NCBI GenBank assembly: GCA_036273455.1
Contig: DASUHP010000079.1
Coordinates: forward strand, 22,515 to 86,514
DNA: 64,000 nucleotides
Direction of reading: 5' to 3'
DNA from: CAIYRG01 sp036273455
Lineage (GTDB): Bacteria > Pseudomonadota > Alphaproteobacteria > Micropepsales > Micropepsaceae
The notes beneath the pieces were generated by a model that worked only from the letters and a program-made list of their open reading frames with translations, was not told the DNA's origin and made no database searches. Positions within the stretch are counted from its first letter, which is position 1, and each line of letters begins with the position of its first letter. Of the stretch, positions 1-8,151 are shown in pieces. The translations under genes and the position numbers were made by a program.

Positions 1-1
1 G

Positions 2-1546
2 GGTGTTGGTCTTTACGGACCGGTGCCGGCCGATCTCAACACCGTCTCCGCGAGTGTCGATCCCGAGCCGTACACCGTGTGGGCGGGCTTTGCGCAGGTC
101 GATATCCCGGTATTCGGCGATAATTTCAACTTCCCTCTGGTGCGCAAGCTCGACCTCGAAGCATCGTGGCGTCATGACCAATACAACAGCCCCAACGGCG
201 CATTGAAAGGCGGGACCAGCAATCCCAAGCTGGCCTTCACCTGGCTGGTCGATGAGTTGAGCGGCATGACGATACGCGGCTCGTGGGGAACATCGTTCCG
301 TTTTGCCAATGCCGGCGAATATTCGACAGTGGTGAGCGACTCCAACTCGGCATTTGGTTTTGGCGGCTTCACCGGACTTACGATTACCTGCGGCGCGAAT
401 AACCAGGCGAAACCCGGCAGCTTCGATGCTGCCCTGGTCGCGGCGGGTTATGCCTGCGGGACAGCGCCGGGCGGCATCGCCTGGGGTGGCGGGCCGCACT
501 CGGCCCTGCGTAATTTCATCAACGCCACTACCAACCAGCCGGCGACGCGCGAAGGCGGTACGGCTCTGCCGCCGGAAACCTCCGAAAACTATAGCGCCGG
601 TGTCGAATTCGCCCCGACCATCGATTTCCTGCGCGGGTTTGACCTGCAAGCCACATATTACAGTGTCAAGATCAATAATCCTTTGGCTGGCGGTGGCTCG
701 CCCAATACCTCGTTTCTTGCAGATCCGACACAGCGGTTCCGTTTCATTCTGCCGAGCGATCTCGGTTGTCCGGTAGCAGCCAACGCCAGTCCTACAACCT
801 GCGCGCCTTTTGAGGCCATGGTGACGGCGGCGCTGACCGATGTGAGTGCCCCGGTACCGCTGAGTCAGGCCAGCAATGTTCTGTGGCTTGAAGACGGAAG
901 CACATTTGGCAGCGGCTTCCTGCACGTGTCCGGTTTCGACTGGAGCGCGAGCTACGACCTCGATCTCGGCGATCTTGGCGCGTGGAATACCGGCATTACC
1001 GGGACATATTACCTGAACCGGTGGACGCAGTCGGTCACCGGCGGTCCGGTGATCGACGGGTTGAACGGTCCGCTGGGAACGGTCGGTGGAGTCGTTCAGA
1101 ACGGCGTCGAGACGCTGCCAAGACTGGTTTACCGTGCGCGTTTGGGCTGGAGCGACGGTCCTTACAGCATCGCCGGCTTCATGAATTTCCAATCGCATTA
1201 CTTCTCGCCGGTCGAGGGCGCGCCGCCCAATGTCAATTTCCAGTGCACGACCAGCGGCGGCACTGTCGGCGGCGGAACGATGCCGTGTGCCATCGGCAAC
1301 TTCACCAATTACGAGCCGAACTTCATCACGTTCGACATGTCATTCGGCTACAACACCGGCGATATTCCGGCGAACATCTATCTGAAGAACATCACGCTTC
1401 AGCTCACCATCCAGAACCTGCTGAACCGGCATTCACCGTTTGACTATATTCCGACCACGGCTGGCGGGCGGCAGGTCACGGCTTACGATCTGACGCGGCC
1501 GAATTCCGGACGTACGATCGGCCTTACGCTAATGAAGAACTGGTGA
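2..1546 (+). CDS. TonB-dependent receptor, C-terminal part (5' truncated by window)
   Basis: The reading frame is open at the left edge, so only the C-terminal 514 or so residues are present. The protein is rich in aromatic and glycine-containing beta strands (for example a WGTSFRFANAGEY block near residue 95 and a QNLLNRHSPFDY block near the end) and finishes on Trp, as outer-membrane barrels do. These are typical of the barrel of TonB-dependent receptors, which import siderophores, vitamins or glycans across the outer membrane using TonB energy. The plug domain and TonB box lie outside the window, so the substrate cannot be inferred. A hairpin follows the stop codon. Family assignment is by recognition of the barrel pattern. 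Confidence 0.85.
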   Translation, partial: GVGLYGPVPADLNTVSASVDPEPYTVWAGFAQVDIPVFGDNFNFPLVRKLDLEASWRHDQYNSPNGALKGGTSNPKLAFTWLVDELSGMTIRGSWGTSFRFANAGEYSTVVSDSNSAFGFGGFTGLTITCGANNQAKPGSFDAALVAAGYACGTAPGGIAWGGGPHSALRNFINATTNQPATREGGTALPPETSENYSAGVEFAPTIDFLRGFDLQATYYSVKINNPLAGGGSPNTSFLADPTQRFRFILPSDLGCPVAANASPTTCAPFEAMVTAALTDVSAPVPLSQASNVLWLEDGSTFGSGFLHVSGFDWSASYDLDLGDLGAWNTGITGTYYLNRWTQSVTGGPVIDGLNGPLGTVGGVVQNGVETLPRLVYRARLGWSDGPYSIAGFMNFQSHYFSPVEGAPPNVNFQCTTSGGTVGGGTMPCAIGNFTNYEPNFITFDMSFGYNTGDIPANIYLKNITLQLTIQNLLNRHSPFDYIPTTAGGRQVTAYDLTRPNSGRTIGLTLMKNW

Positions 1547-1552
1547 TGCAGC

Positions 1553-1583
1553 GCGGCCCAACTTTGTTTAACGGTTGGGCCGC
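1553..1583 (+). terminator. Hairpin after TonB receptor
   Basis: Perfect 10-bp stem (GCGGCCCAAC at 1553-1562 with GTTGGGCCGC at 1574-1583) and an 11-base loop, starting 6 bases after the stop codon. No clear T-run follows, so termination strength is uncertain. Confidence 0.55.
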
Positions 1584-1772
1584 CACTTAGCAGCTGGTTA
1601 GAAAATCCAACCGGGACGGGGTCGGAACGCGCTCACAGTCCTACGTGGCCAACGCTCTAAATGAGGCGGCTGGGCTGAGTGGAGCATCCGTTCCTGTGAT
1701 CTGTTCGTCCGGACCGGTGGTGCATTTCGTTTAGATCACCATTATTCTTTCACCGATCCCGGCGGCGTTAGA
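1584..1772. other. Intergenic stretch upstream of R-M genes
   Basis: About 190 bases between the receptor hairpin and the methyltransferase start. It is more AT-rich toward its right end. I see no convincing -35/-10 pair, no small control-protein gene and no strong Shine-Dalgarno before the methyltransferase ATG. Confidence 0.4.
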
Positions 1773-3272
1773 ATGTCTGACCAACGACTACCTTCTGCTG
1801 ATGAATTGCGATTGGCTGCGTCCAAGCGCCTCGATCCCGAGAAGCGGGTCGAGCTAGGACAGTTTCTCACCCCGTCGGCGATAGCCGATTTCATGGCCGG
1901 CCTTTTCGAGCGTTGGCCAGCACAAACCAGGCTGCTGGACCCGGGAGCAGGAATTGGATCGCTAACCAGCGGCTTCGTCAGCCGCTGGCTGAAGAACGCG
2001 CCAAAAGGTTCTGAATTGGAACTTACCGCGTATGAAATCGACCCAACGCTGGTTGAGTACCTGTCGGACCTCTTAACTCAGTTGGCGGGAGCGACTGCGG
2101 ACAGGGGACACACGCTGAAGCACTCAATCATCGAAAGGGATTTTATAGTCGAAGCCGCCTTTTCGGCATCTTTCAATGGACCGAGATACACACATGTCAT
2201 CCTCAATCCGCCATATCGAAAGATAAGTACAGGTTCTGAGCACCGCCGCCTGTTAAGCCGAGCTGGCATCGAGACGGTAAATCTTTACACAGCTTTCTTG
2301 GCGTTATCGGTCGCGGTTTGCGAACCCGGCGGTGAGATCGTCGCGATCGTTCCAAGAAGCTTCTGCAACGGGACCTATTACCGGCCGTTCCGGAAATGGT
2401 TAATGCAACGCGCCGCCATTCGTCACATTCATGTCTTTGGAAGTAGGCAGAAGGCGTTTGAGGATGACGATGTTCTCCAGGAAAATGTCATAATTCACCT
2501 TGCAAGAGAGGCTGGACAGCAGTCGCCGTCCATCTCGACTTCGACGGATGCGACGTTCGATGACTTGCGGCAGCGGCGCCTGCCATTCGAAGAAATCGTC
2601 AACCCCTCCGACCCCGAAAGATTTATCCATATTCCGCTGGGCGGCTCTGAATCGGGCGCAAGTCTGTTTCGGTATGCGCTGGCCGATCTCGGTTTGGACG
2701 TTGCGACCGGCCCCGTCGTTGACTTTCGGCTGAAGGACCATTGGGTCCATAAGCCCGGGGAATCATCCGTACCCTTGCTCTACTCGCACCATTTCCGAGC
2801 CGGTTTTCAGTGGCCCAGAGAACACAAAAAACCAAATGGTCTCGCATTGAACGATGCGACACGAAAATGGCTGATGCCCAGGGGTTGGTACACCGTCACT
2901 AAACGGTTCTCATCAAAGGAAGAACGTCGACGTATTGTCGCGTATGTTGTCGATCCTTCAAAACTACCGGGCGCGTGGTACGGATTTGAAAACCATCTAA
3001 ACGTTATTCATCGAGGCAAGCGCGGAATGCCGGAGGAATTGGCGCGCGGGTTAGCTGTTTTTCTGAATTCAACAGCGGTCGATTTGCAATTCCGTAAATT
3101 CAGTGGACACACTCAGGTAAACGCAACAGACCTGCGCACCATGAAATTTCCCTCTGTTGCGGAATTGGTTCGCTTCGGCGAGTGGTCGAAGACCCAAACT
3201 GATCTGACGCAAGAGGCGATCGATCATTTTATCGATCATCAAGAATGCCAAGCCGGCGACAAAGTCGCGTAG
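1773..3272 (+). CDS. Type II N6-adenine DNA methyltransferase (modification subunit of R-M pair)
   Basis: 499-residue protein with the hallmarks of gamma-class N6-adenine methyltransferases: a GQFLTP segment at residues 29-34, the SAM-binding motif I DPGAGIGSL around 56-64, and the catalytic NPPY motif IV at 145-148. The C-terminal half should hold the target recognition region. It transfers methyl from SAM to adenine in the recognition site and so protects the host from the endonuclease encoded just downstream, whose start lies inside the last 28 bases of this gene. Base composition is visibly more AT-rich than flanking genes, consistent with horizontal acquisition. The order M then R is common in BsuBI/PstI-type systems. 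Specificity is inferred only from the partner. Confidence 0.88.
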   Translation: MSDQRLPSADELRLAASKRLDPEKRVELGQFLTPSAIADFMAGLFERWPAQTRLLDPGAGIGSLTSGFVSRWLKNAPKGSELELTAYEIDPTLVEYLSDLLTQLAGATADRGHTLKHSIIERDFIVEAAFSASFNGPRYTHVILNPPYRKISTGSEHRRLLSRAGIETVNLYTAFLALSVAVCEPGGEIVAIVPRSFCNGTYYRPFRKWLMQRAAIRHIHVFGSRQKAFEDDDVLQENVIIHLAREAGQQSPSISTSTDATFDDLRQRRLPFEEIVNPSDPERFIHIPLGGSESGASLFRYALADLGLDVATGPVVDFRLKDHWVHKPGESSVPLLYSHHFRAGFQWPREHKKPNGLALNDATRKWLMPRGWYTVTKRFSSKEERRRIVAYVVDPSKLPGAWYGFENHLNVIHRGKRGMPEELARGLAVFLNSTAVDLQFRKFSGHTQVNATDLRTMKFPSVAELVRFGEWSKTQTDLTQEAIDHFIDHQECQAGDKVA

Positions 3273-4201
3273 AACAGGCGTTAGAAGTGTTACGGGATCT
3301 GGGCATGCCCCGAGCCCAGGTCAACGACCGTTCTGCCCTGTGCCTTCTAGCGCTTCTGGACCTGACACCCCGAAGGACTTGGTCTGAGTCACTCGCGCCG
3401 CTGATTGGCATCACACCAATTATGGACTGGGTGCGGCAGCACTATCGGAAGGATTACGCGCCGAACACGCGGGAGACGTTTCGCCGCCAGACGATGCACC
3501 AGTTTGTCCAGGCAGGCATCGCGAGCTACAATCCCGACCTCCCGAACCGGCCCGTTAACAGCCCAGCGGCGGTCTATCAGATTACTCCAGAGTGTCTGGC
3601 GGTTATTCGATTGGTCGGTGGCAGACGATACCGTCCCGCCGTCGCCGAGTTTCTGGCAAACCGCGGGAGCCTAGCGCGACGTTACGCTATGGAGCGCGAA
3701 ATGGCGAAGATACCGCTCCGCCTCGCTGCGGGTCAGGAAATCGCATTAAGTCCTGGTCGCCACAGTGAGCTCATTCGCACAGTCTGTGAAGAATTTGGTC
3801 CACGCTTTATTCCAGGCGGCCAGGTCGCATATGTCGGCGACACGGGAGAAAAGTGGGGTTACTTCGACAAGAACATATTTAACAGTATCGGCGTTCCTGT
3901 CGACGATCATGGGAAAATGCCTGACGTTGTCTTTTACTACCCTGACAAAGAATGGCTGATCCTCGCCGAAGCCGTGACTTCCCACGGCCCCGTTGACGCG
4001 AAACGCCACGAAGAACTTGCTGAAATGTTCCGGTGTTCGCGCGCCGGGCTCGTTTTCGTGTCGGCGTTTCCTGATCGGCGTACCTTTGTGAAATACGTGA
4101 AACTGATCTCCTGGGAAACAGACGTGTGGATTGCGGATGAGCCAGCGCACTTGATCCACTTCAATGGCGTGCGCTTTCTCGGTCCCTATCCACATTCCTG
4201 A
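3245..4201 (+). CDS. BsuBI/PstI-family type II restriction endonuclease
   Basis: 318-residue protein resembling the BsuBI/PstI restriction endonuclease family. Recognisable blocks are GDTGEKWGYFD at about 198-208, PDVVFYYPDKEWLI at 226-239 and LAEAVTSHGPVDAKRHEEL at 240-258. Asp227 and Glu242 are candidates for metal binding in a PD-(D/E)xK-like site. Known members (PstI, BsuBI) recognise CTGCAG, so that specificity is a hypothesis here. The ATG lies inside the methyltransferase gene (28-base overlap), which suggests translational coupling so that the endonuclease is made only when the methylase is translated. No separate controller gene is visible. The family match is by motif recognition. 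Confidence 0.85.
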   Translation: MPSRRQSRVEQALEVLRDLGMPRAQVNDRSALCLLALLDLTPRRTWSESLAPLIGITPIMDWVRQHYRKDYAPNTRETFRRQTMHQFVQAGIASYNPDLPNRPVNSPAAVYQITPECLAVIRLVGGRRYRPAVAEFLANRGSLARRYAMEREMAKIPLRLAAGQEIALSPGRHSELIRTVCEEFGPRFIPGGQVAYVGDTGEKWGYFDKNIFNSIGVPVDDHGKMPDVVFYYPDKEWLILAEAVTSHGPVDAKRHEELAEMFRCSRAGLVFVSAFPDRRTFVKYVKLISWETDVWIADEPAHLIHFNGVRFLGPYPHS

Positions 4202-4219
4202 ACGGGATTGAACTGCCCG

Positions 4220-4268
4220 ATGAACTCAAGAGACCGGCCAGCGGAGTTCATTTCGAGGAGCCGCTGGC
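4220..4268. repeat. Two mutually exclusive inverted repeats in convergent intergenic gap
   Basis: ATGAACTC (4220-4227) pairs with GAGTTCAT (4244-4251), and GCCAGCGG (4237-4244) pairs with CCGCTGGC (4261-4268). The two stems overlap and cannot form together. They sit between the convergent endonuclease and TPR genes, so a bidirectional terminator is the simplest reading. Confidence 0.4.
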
Positions 4269-4331
4269 GGCGCCGTGGAATTCGCGGCTACCGCCCATTG
4301 ACTGAATCCAGTGTCGAGCCGGTAAAAAAGC

Positions 4332-5306
4332 TCAGTTCGTGCAGTAATCTTTCTTCAGTGCGCACGCTTTCTGGGTGTCCGCCTCGCCTTCATCATTCTT
4401 CATCAGACGGTAATAGGCGAAGCTGCGCATATTATAGGCGTCGGCATTCATCGGATTGGCTTCAATCGCGGGCGTCAGATCGTCGATCGCGGCCTGCCAG
4501 TCCATGTGCTGAAACTTGATCGCGGCCCGGCGGAAATGCGCGTCGCCATCATCCGGCTTCAGTTTCACCGCGGCATCGAAGTCGGCCAACGCCTGGGCTT
4601 CATCGCCCTTGCGCAAATAGGCTACGCCCCGGCTGACATGATCGTAATACAGCATTGGCGTGGGTTTGGGCGCGTCGATGATCGCGGTCAGTGCCTGAAT
4701 CGCGCCTTCATCGTCCATCTTGTCTAGCAATGCCAGTGCGCTGGTTTCTTCCGGCGTGAACACCGGCTTGGGAGCAGCCGCGACCTGCTGCTGCTGGTTC
4801 AGCTTGGCGAGGCGTGCATCGGGATTGTCAAACATGATCAGCGACTGCGCGGTCCGGTTGCCGTTCTTGTCAAGGGCGTTTTCCTGGAATTGAAGCGACG
4901 TCCCGTCGGGTGCAATGATGCGTGCTCCGGTCGCGACGACGGTCCGGCCCCGGTAATATTTGTACGCGACAGTGGTGTCATTCACCTTGGTCCAGATGCC
5001 GGAATCATAGGCCGGGATTCCCATAATCGGGTGCTGCTTGCCGTCCGGCACGGCGTCGAAGCTCGCCTTCACGTCTTTGCCGGACGCGTCCTTGCCCACC
5101 ATGTTCATCACATCGCCGGCAAAGGTCACCGTCAGATCCTTGTATTGCGGCGCGCCCGGGCCAAAGACCGATCTGTCGGTCAAGAGTTTGAACGGGCCGG
5201 CCAGAGGGTTGGTCTGTGCGAGCGCGGAATGCGCAGCAACGGCAGCAGCGAGCGCGACCGTCACGACGGCAATGCGCCTGGCTAAATTCAGTCGTGTAAA
5301 ATTCAT
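4332..5306 (-). CDS. Periplasmic TPR-repeat protein
   Basis: 324-residue protein starting MNFTRLNLARRIAVV, with a signal peptide (hydrophobic run ending at HSALAQ, about residue 31), a middle region without recognised domain, a glutamine-rich linker and a C-terminal set of tetratricopeptide repeats (blocks such as YDHVSRGVAYLRKGDEAQAL and AHFRRAAIKFQHMDWQAAI). TPR arrays mediate protein-protein contacts, and the partner is unknown. The start at 5306 is chosen because a GAGGA-type ribosome site lies just upstream and it places the signal peptide at the N-terminus. It stands alone, convergent with the R-M genes. Confidence 0.75.
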   Translation of the reverse strand: MNFTRLNLARRIAVVTVALAAAVAAHSALAQTNPLAGPFKLLTDRSVFGPGAPQYKDLTVTFAGDVMNMVGKDASGKDVKASFDAVPDGKQHPIMGIPAYDSGIWTKVNDTTVAYKYYRGRTVVATGARIIAPDGTSLQFQENALDKNGNRTAQSLIMFDNPDARLAKLNQQQQVAAAPKPVFTPEETSALALLDKMDDEGAIQALTAIIDAPKPTPMLYYDHVSRGVAYLRKGDEAQALADFDAAVKLKPDDGDAHFRRAAIKFQHMDWQAAIDDLTPAIEANPMNADAYNMRSFAYYRLMKNDEGEADTQKACALKKDYCTN

Positions 5307-5448
5307 CGGTAGTCCTCGTGTCCAGGCTGGCGAGAGCGGGCCAAACATACGTTCGCTTGGCTTCACACGGCAAGCGCCGCCTCGTCATCGTGAATGTCAT
5401 TTTGCCGCGCCCCGGCGGTGAATCCGTCCGAAAATTCAGGCCAAAAAT

Positions 5449-7077
5449 TCAGGAGCGGGCCGATTTGGTCCAATCCCAGCCGGCATAGCGCTCGCGCAAG
5501 GCGCTTTTCTTGAACTTGCCGACGGAAGTGCGCGGAATTGTGTCGAGAAAAACAAACGCGTCCGGCAACTGCCATTTGCCAAAATATGTCGCGAGATAGC
5601 CGCGCAATTCGTCGCCGGTAGCGGTCGCGCCATCCCGCAACACGATTGCCGCCAGTGGCCGCTCCGACCATTTCGGATGCGGAATCCCGACCACGCAGGC
5701 TTCCTTGACGGCGGGATGACCCATCAGCGTGTTTTCAAGCTCCACTGAACTGATCCATTCGCCGCCCGATTTCACCAGGTCTTTGACCCGGTCGACGATC
5801 TTCACATAGCCGTCAGCATCCATGGTGGCGACGTCGCCGGTGCGGAACCAGCCATCCGGGCTCCAACGATCCTTTTGCGATGGATCGTCGTAATAGCTCG
5901 CCGCCACCCATGGCCCACGCATTTCGATTTCGCCGGACGTCTCGCCGTCCCATGGCGCCTCGCCATCGGGACGCATCAGCCGCAATTCGACAAAGGGAGC
6001 GGGCATGCCCTGTTTGGCGCGCATTTCCAACTGCCGTTGGCCGTCCCACGCGCGGATCTGCGGCTTTAGTCCGCCGGCGATCCCGAGCGGACTGGATTCC
6101 GTCATGCCCCAAAGGTGCTTGACTTCAATTCCATGCCGGTCAAGCCGGCGGAACAGCTCCATCGGCGGAGCCGATCCGCCGACGCCCGCCCGCACCGGTT
6201 TGGTGAACTGCCATTTGCCGGGATTTTTCTCCAGCTCATCGGCAATCGCGAGCCATATTGTCGGCACGCCGCCGGCGAGCGTCACACCTTCGCGAGTCAT
6301 CAGTTCCAGCAGGCTTACGGCATCGTATCGCGGACCGGGCAGCACCTGGCGGGCGCCCAGCATCGCGGCGGTAAAGGGCAAGCCCCAGGCATTGACGTGG
6401 AACATCGGTACAATGACCAGCACGGTATCGTCGTAGCCGATATTGCATATCTCCTTCAGCGCGCAGACGAAGGAATGGAGCACCAGCGCCCGATGGGAAT
6501 AGACCACGCCTTTGGGCGCGCCGGTGGTTCCCGATGTGAAGCTCATCGCCGCGCCGTCATTCTCGTCGATTTTCGGGTAGCGGAAATCCTCGCCGCCTCC
6601 GCGCGCGAATTCCTCGTAATCGAGATCACCCGGCGCGAGTGGAGCCGGTGTGTGGCGCACCACAATCACCCGTTCGAAATCCACTTTGTCCCGGAATTGC
6701 GCCAGCAACGGCAGCAGCACATCGTCGATGATCAGGAATCGGTCGCGGGCGTGATTGACGACAGCCGCAATCTCCTGCGGCTGAAGCCGGATATTGAGCG
6801 TGTGCAGGATGCCGCCGGCACAGGGCACGGCGAAAAAAGTCTCGAGATGCGCTGCGTGATTCCACATCATCGATGCGACGCGGTCGCCGGGTTTCATGCC
6901 GAGCCGTTGCAATCCCGCAGCGAGATTGCGCGCCCGCCGGTAAAACGCTCCGTAATTGCTGCGGGAAATCGAACCGTCTGGCGCGCGGGAAACAATTTCG
7001 ACGTCGGGGAAGAATTTCCCCGCGCGCTCCAGGATCGTGGTCAGCGTCAGCGGGTAGTCCATCATCGTCCCGCGCAT
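5449..7077 (-). CDS. Long-chain fatty-acid--CoA ligase (AMP-binding enzyme)
   Basis: 542-residue ANL-superfamily adenylating enzyme. The phosphate-binding P-loop SFTSGTTGAPKGVVYSHR is intact, followed by the MTESSP adenine-binding motif, the GWFRTGDVA motif and the C-terminal catalytic lysine region (IPRTSVGKFKK). It would activate a carboxylic acid with ATP and join it to CoA in the cytoplasm, most likely a medium- or long-chain fatty acid as in related AlkK/FadD-like proteins. The start at 7077 has a strong GGGAGGA site seven bases upstream. The chain-length preference cannot be read from the sequence. Confidence 0.85.
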   Translation of the reverse strand: MRGTMMDYPLTLTTILERAGKFFPDVEIVSRAPDGSISRSNYGAFYRRARNLAAGLQRLGMKPGDRVASMMWNHAAHLETFFAVPCAGGILHTLNIRLQPQEIAAVVNHARDRFLIIDDVLLPLLAQFRDKVDFERVIVVRHTPAPLAPGDLDYEEFARGGGEDFRYPKIDENDGAAMSFTSGTTGAPKGVVYSHRALVLHSFVCALKEICNIGYDDTVLVIVPMFHVNAWGLPFTAAMLGARQVLPGPRYDAVSLLELMTREGVTLAGGVPTIWLAIADELEKNPGKWQFTKPVRAGVGGSAPPMELFRRLDRHGIEVKHLWGMTESSPLGIAGGLKPQIRAWDGQRQLEMRAKQGMPAPFVELRLMRPDGEAPWDGETSGEIEMRGPWVAASYYDDPSQKDRWSPDGWFRTGDVATMDADGYVKIVDRVKDLVKSGGEWISSVELENTLMGHPAVKEACVVGIPHPKWSERPLAAIVLRDGATATGDELRGYLATYFGKWQLPDAFVFLDTIPRTSVGKFKKSALRERYAGWDWTKSARS

Positions 7078-7115
7078 CGAAATCCTCCCATTTTTTCCGC
7101 AGCTTAGCGCATGAA

Positions 7116-7236
7116 TCGAGGAGCGAGAAACGAGAAGCGAGAGACGAGAAAAATCAGGTAGCGAAGCGCCGGCCGGGATGCCGCCCGCGAGGTTCACGAA
7201 ATCTCGCTCCTCGCTCCTCGGTTCTGGCTACTCGTT
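7116..7236 (-). repeat. Heptamer-based long imperfect hairpin at SDR gene 3' end (copy 1)
   Basis: On the plus strand, 7121-7149 reads as tandem heptamers of the form GAGCGAG-AAACGAG-AAGCGAG-AGACGAG. The opposite-sense motif (CTCGCTCCTCGCTCC) lies at 7203-7217, giving two long complementary arms. The arm adjacent to the SDR gene contains that gene's stop codon (7228-7230), and its mRNA-sense strand is purine rich. A second copy lies at 13569-13650. Confidence 0.6.
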
Positions 7237-8151
7237 CGTGCCCCAGAGGTCAGGGCCGGTTTCGACGCCGACACCGCCGTCGACCGGCACAACGGCGCCG
7301 GTGACGTAGCTGCCGCCGCGGCCACACAGAAACAGCATGACGGCGGCAATATCTTCCGGCCGGCCGAGCCGGCGCAATGGAATGCGGCTCTCGATCCGCG
7401 GCAGCCGTTCGGAATCTTTGGTCGCAAAGGCCGTCATCCGGCTTTCAAACAGGCCCGGCGCCAGTGCGTTGACGGTGATGTGCCGGGGCGCCAGTTCCTT
7501 GGCGAGTATCTTCGTCAGATGATGCACGGCTGCTTTCGACGCCGAATAGGAATAGACCCGGTCGCCCATCGGCTGGGCCCCCATGACCGAGCCGAGGTTG
7601 ATCACTCGCGCCGGATTTTCTGCGCTCGCATTCTCCGTCAGCACCGGCAGCAGTCTCTGGGTCAGTGTAAACATGCCGGCCACATTGACCGACATCACCC
7701 GATTCCACGCCGACCAGGGAAAGGCTTCAAGTGGCGCCCCCCAGCTTACTCCGGCATTGTTGATGAGGATCGACAGACTCGGGTAACGCCGCGCGACCTC
7801 GCCGGACAACGCGACGACGCCTGCTTCGTTCGAGATGTCGGCGGCAAGCGCGAGGGCCGATCCGCTCGCGCCCAATGCGTTCAGTGCGGCGGCAGCTTCT
7901 TCGCATGCTTCCAGTTTGCGGGACGCGATCACCACAGTCGCGCCTGCGTGCAACAGCGCTTCCGCGGTCATGCGTCCAATGCCGGTTGCGCCTCCGGTGA
8001 CCAGCGCAAACTTCCCGGCAAGGGAAAACAGGGAGTCGAGGTAAGACTTAGCGGTCGTGGACTTCCAACGCCTCGATCTGGGTGCGCACGGCCTCGGCGG
8101 CAGGAGTGTCGGGGGCGTCCACGAGAACCTCCAGCCAGTCGGCGCGCGCAC
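7228..8151 (-). CDS. SDR-family oxidoreductase
   Basis: Classical short-chain dehydrogenase/reductase. The nucleotide-binding TGGATGIG motif, the NNAG block, the catalytic Ser in NLGSVMGAQ and the YxxxK pair in YSYSASKAA are all present, with a C-terminal VTGAVVPVDGG typical of this family. It should reduce or oxidise a carbonyl/alcohol using NAD(P)H, and the substrate is unknown. The only canonical start in frame is a GTG at 8151, which puts about 40 unconserved residues before the SDR fold and overlaps the upstream TPR gene by 104 bases. The true start may be closer to 8030 with an unusual codon. Confidence 0.8.
   Translation of the reverse strand: MRAPTGWRFSWTPPTLLPPRPCAPRSRRWKSTTAKSYLDSLFSLAGKFALVTGGATGIGRMTAEALLHAGATVVIASRKLEACEEAAAALNALGASGSALALAADISNEAGVVALSGEVARRYPSLSILINNAGVSWGAPLEAFPWSAWNRVMSVNVAGMFTLTQRLLPVLTENASAENPARVINLGSVMGAQPMGDRVYSYSASKAAVHHLTKILAKELAPRHITVNALAPGLFESRMTAFATKDSERLPRIESRIPLRRLGRPEDIAAVMLFLCGRGGSYVTGAVVPVDGGVGVETGPDLWGTNE

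Noticed and set aside
6115..7107. 330-codon frame opposite the acyl-CoA ligase gene
   Set aside because: It is an antisense shadow of a clear AMP-binding enzyme, and its residues show no domain pattern.
7121..7149. Heptamer array considered as a CRISPR array
   Set aside because: Units are contiguous 7-mers without spacers and there are no cas genes.
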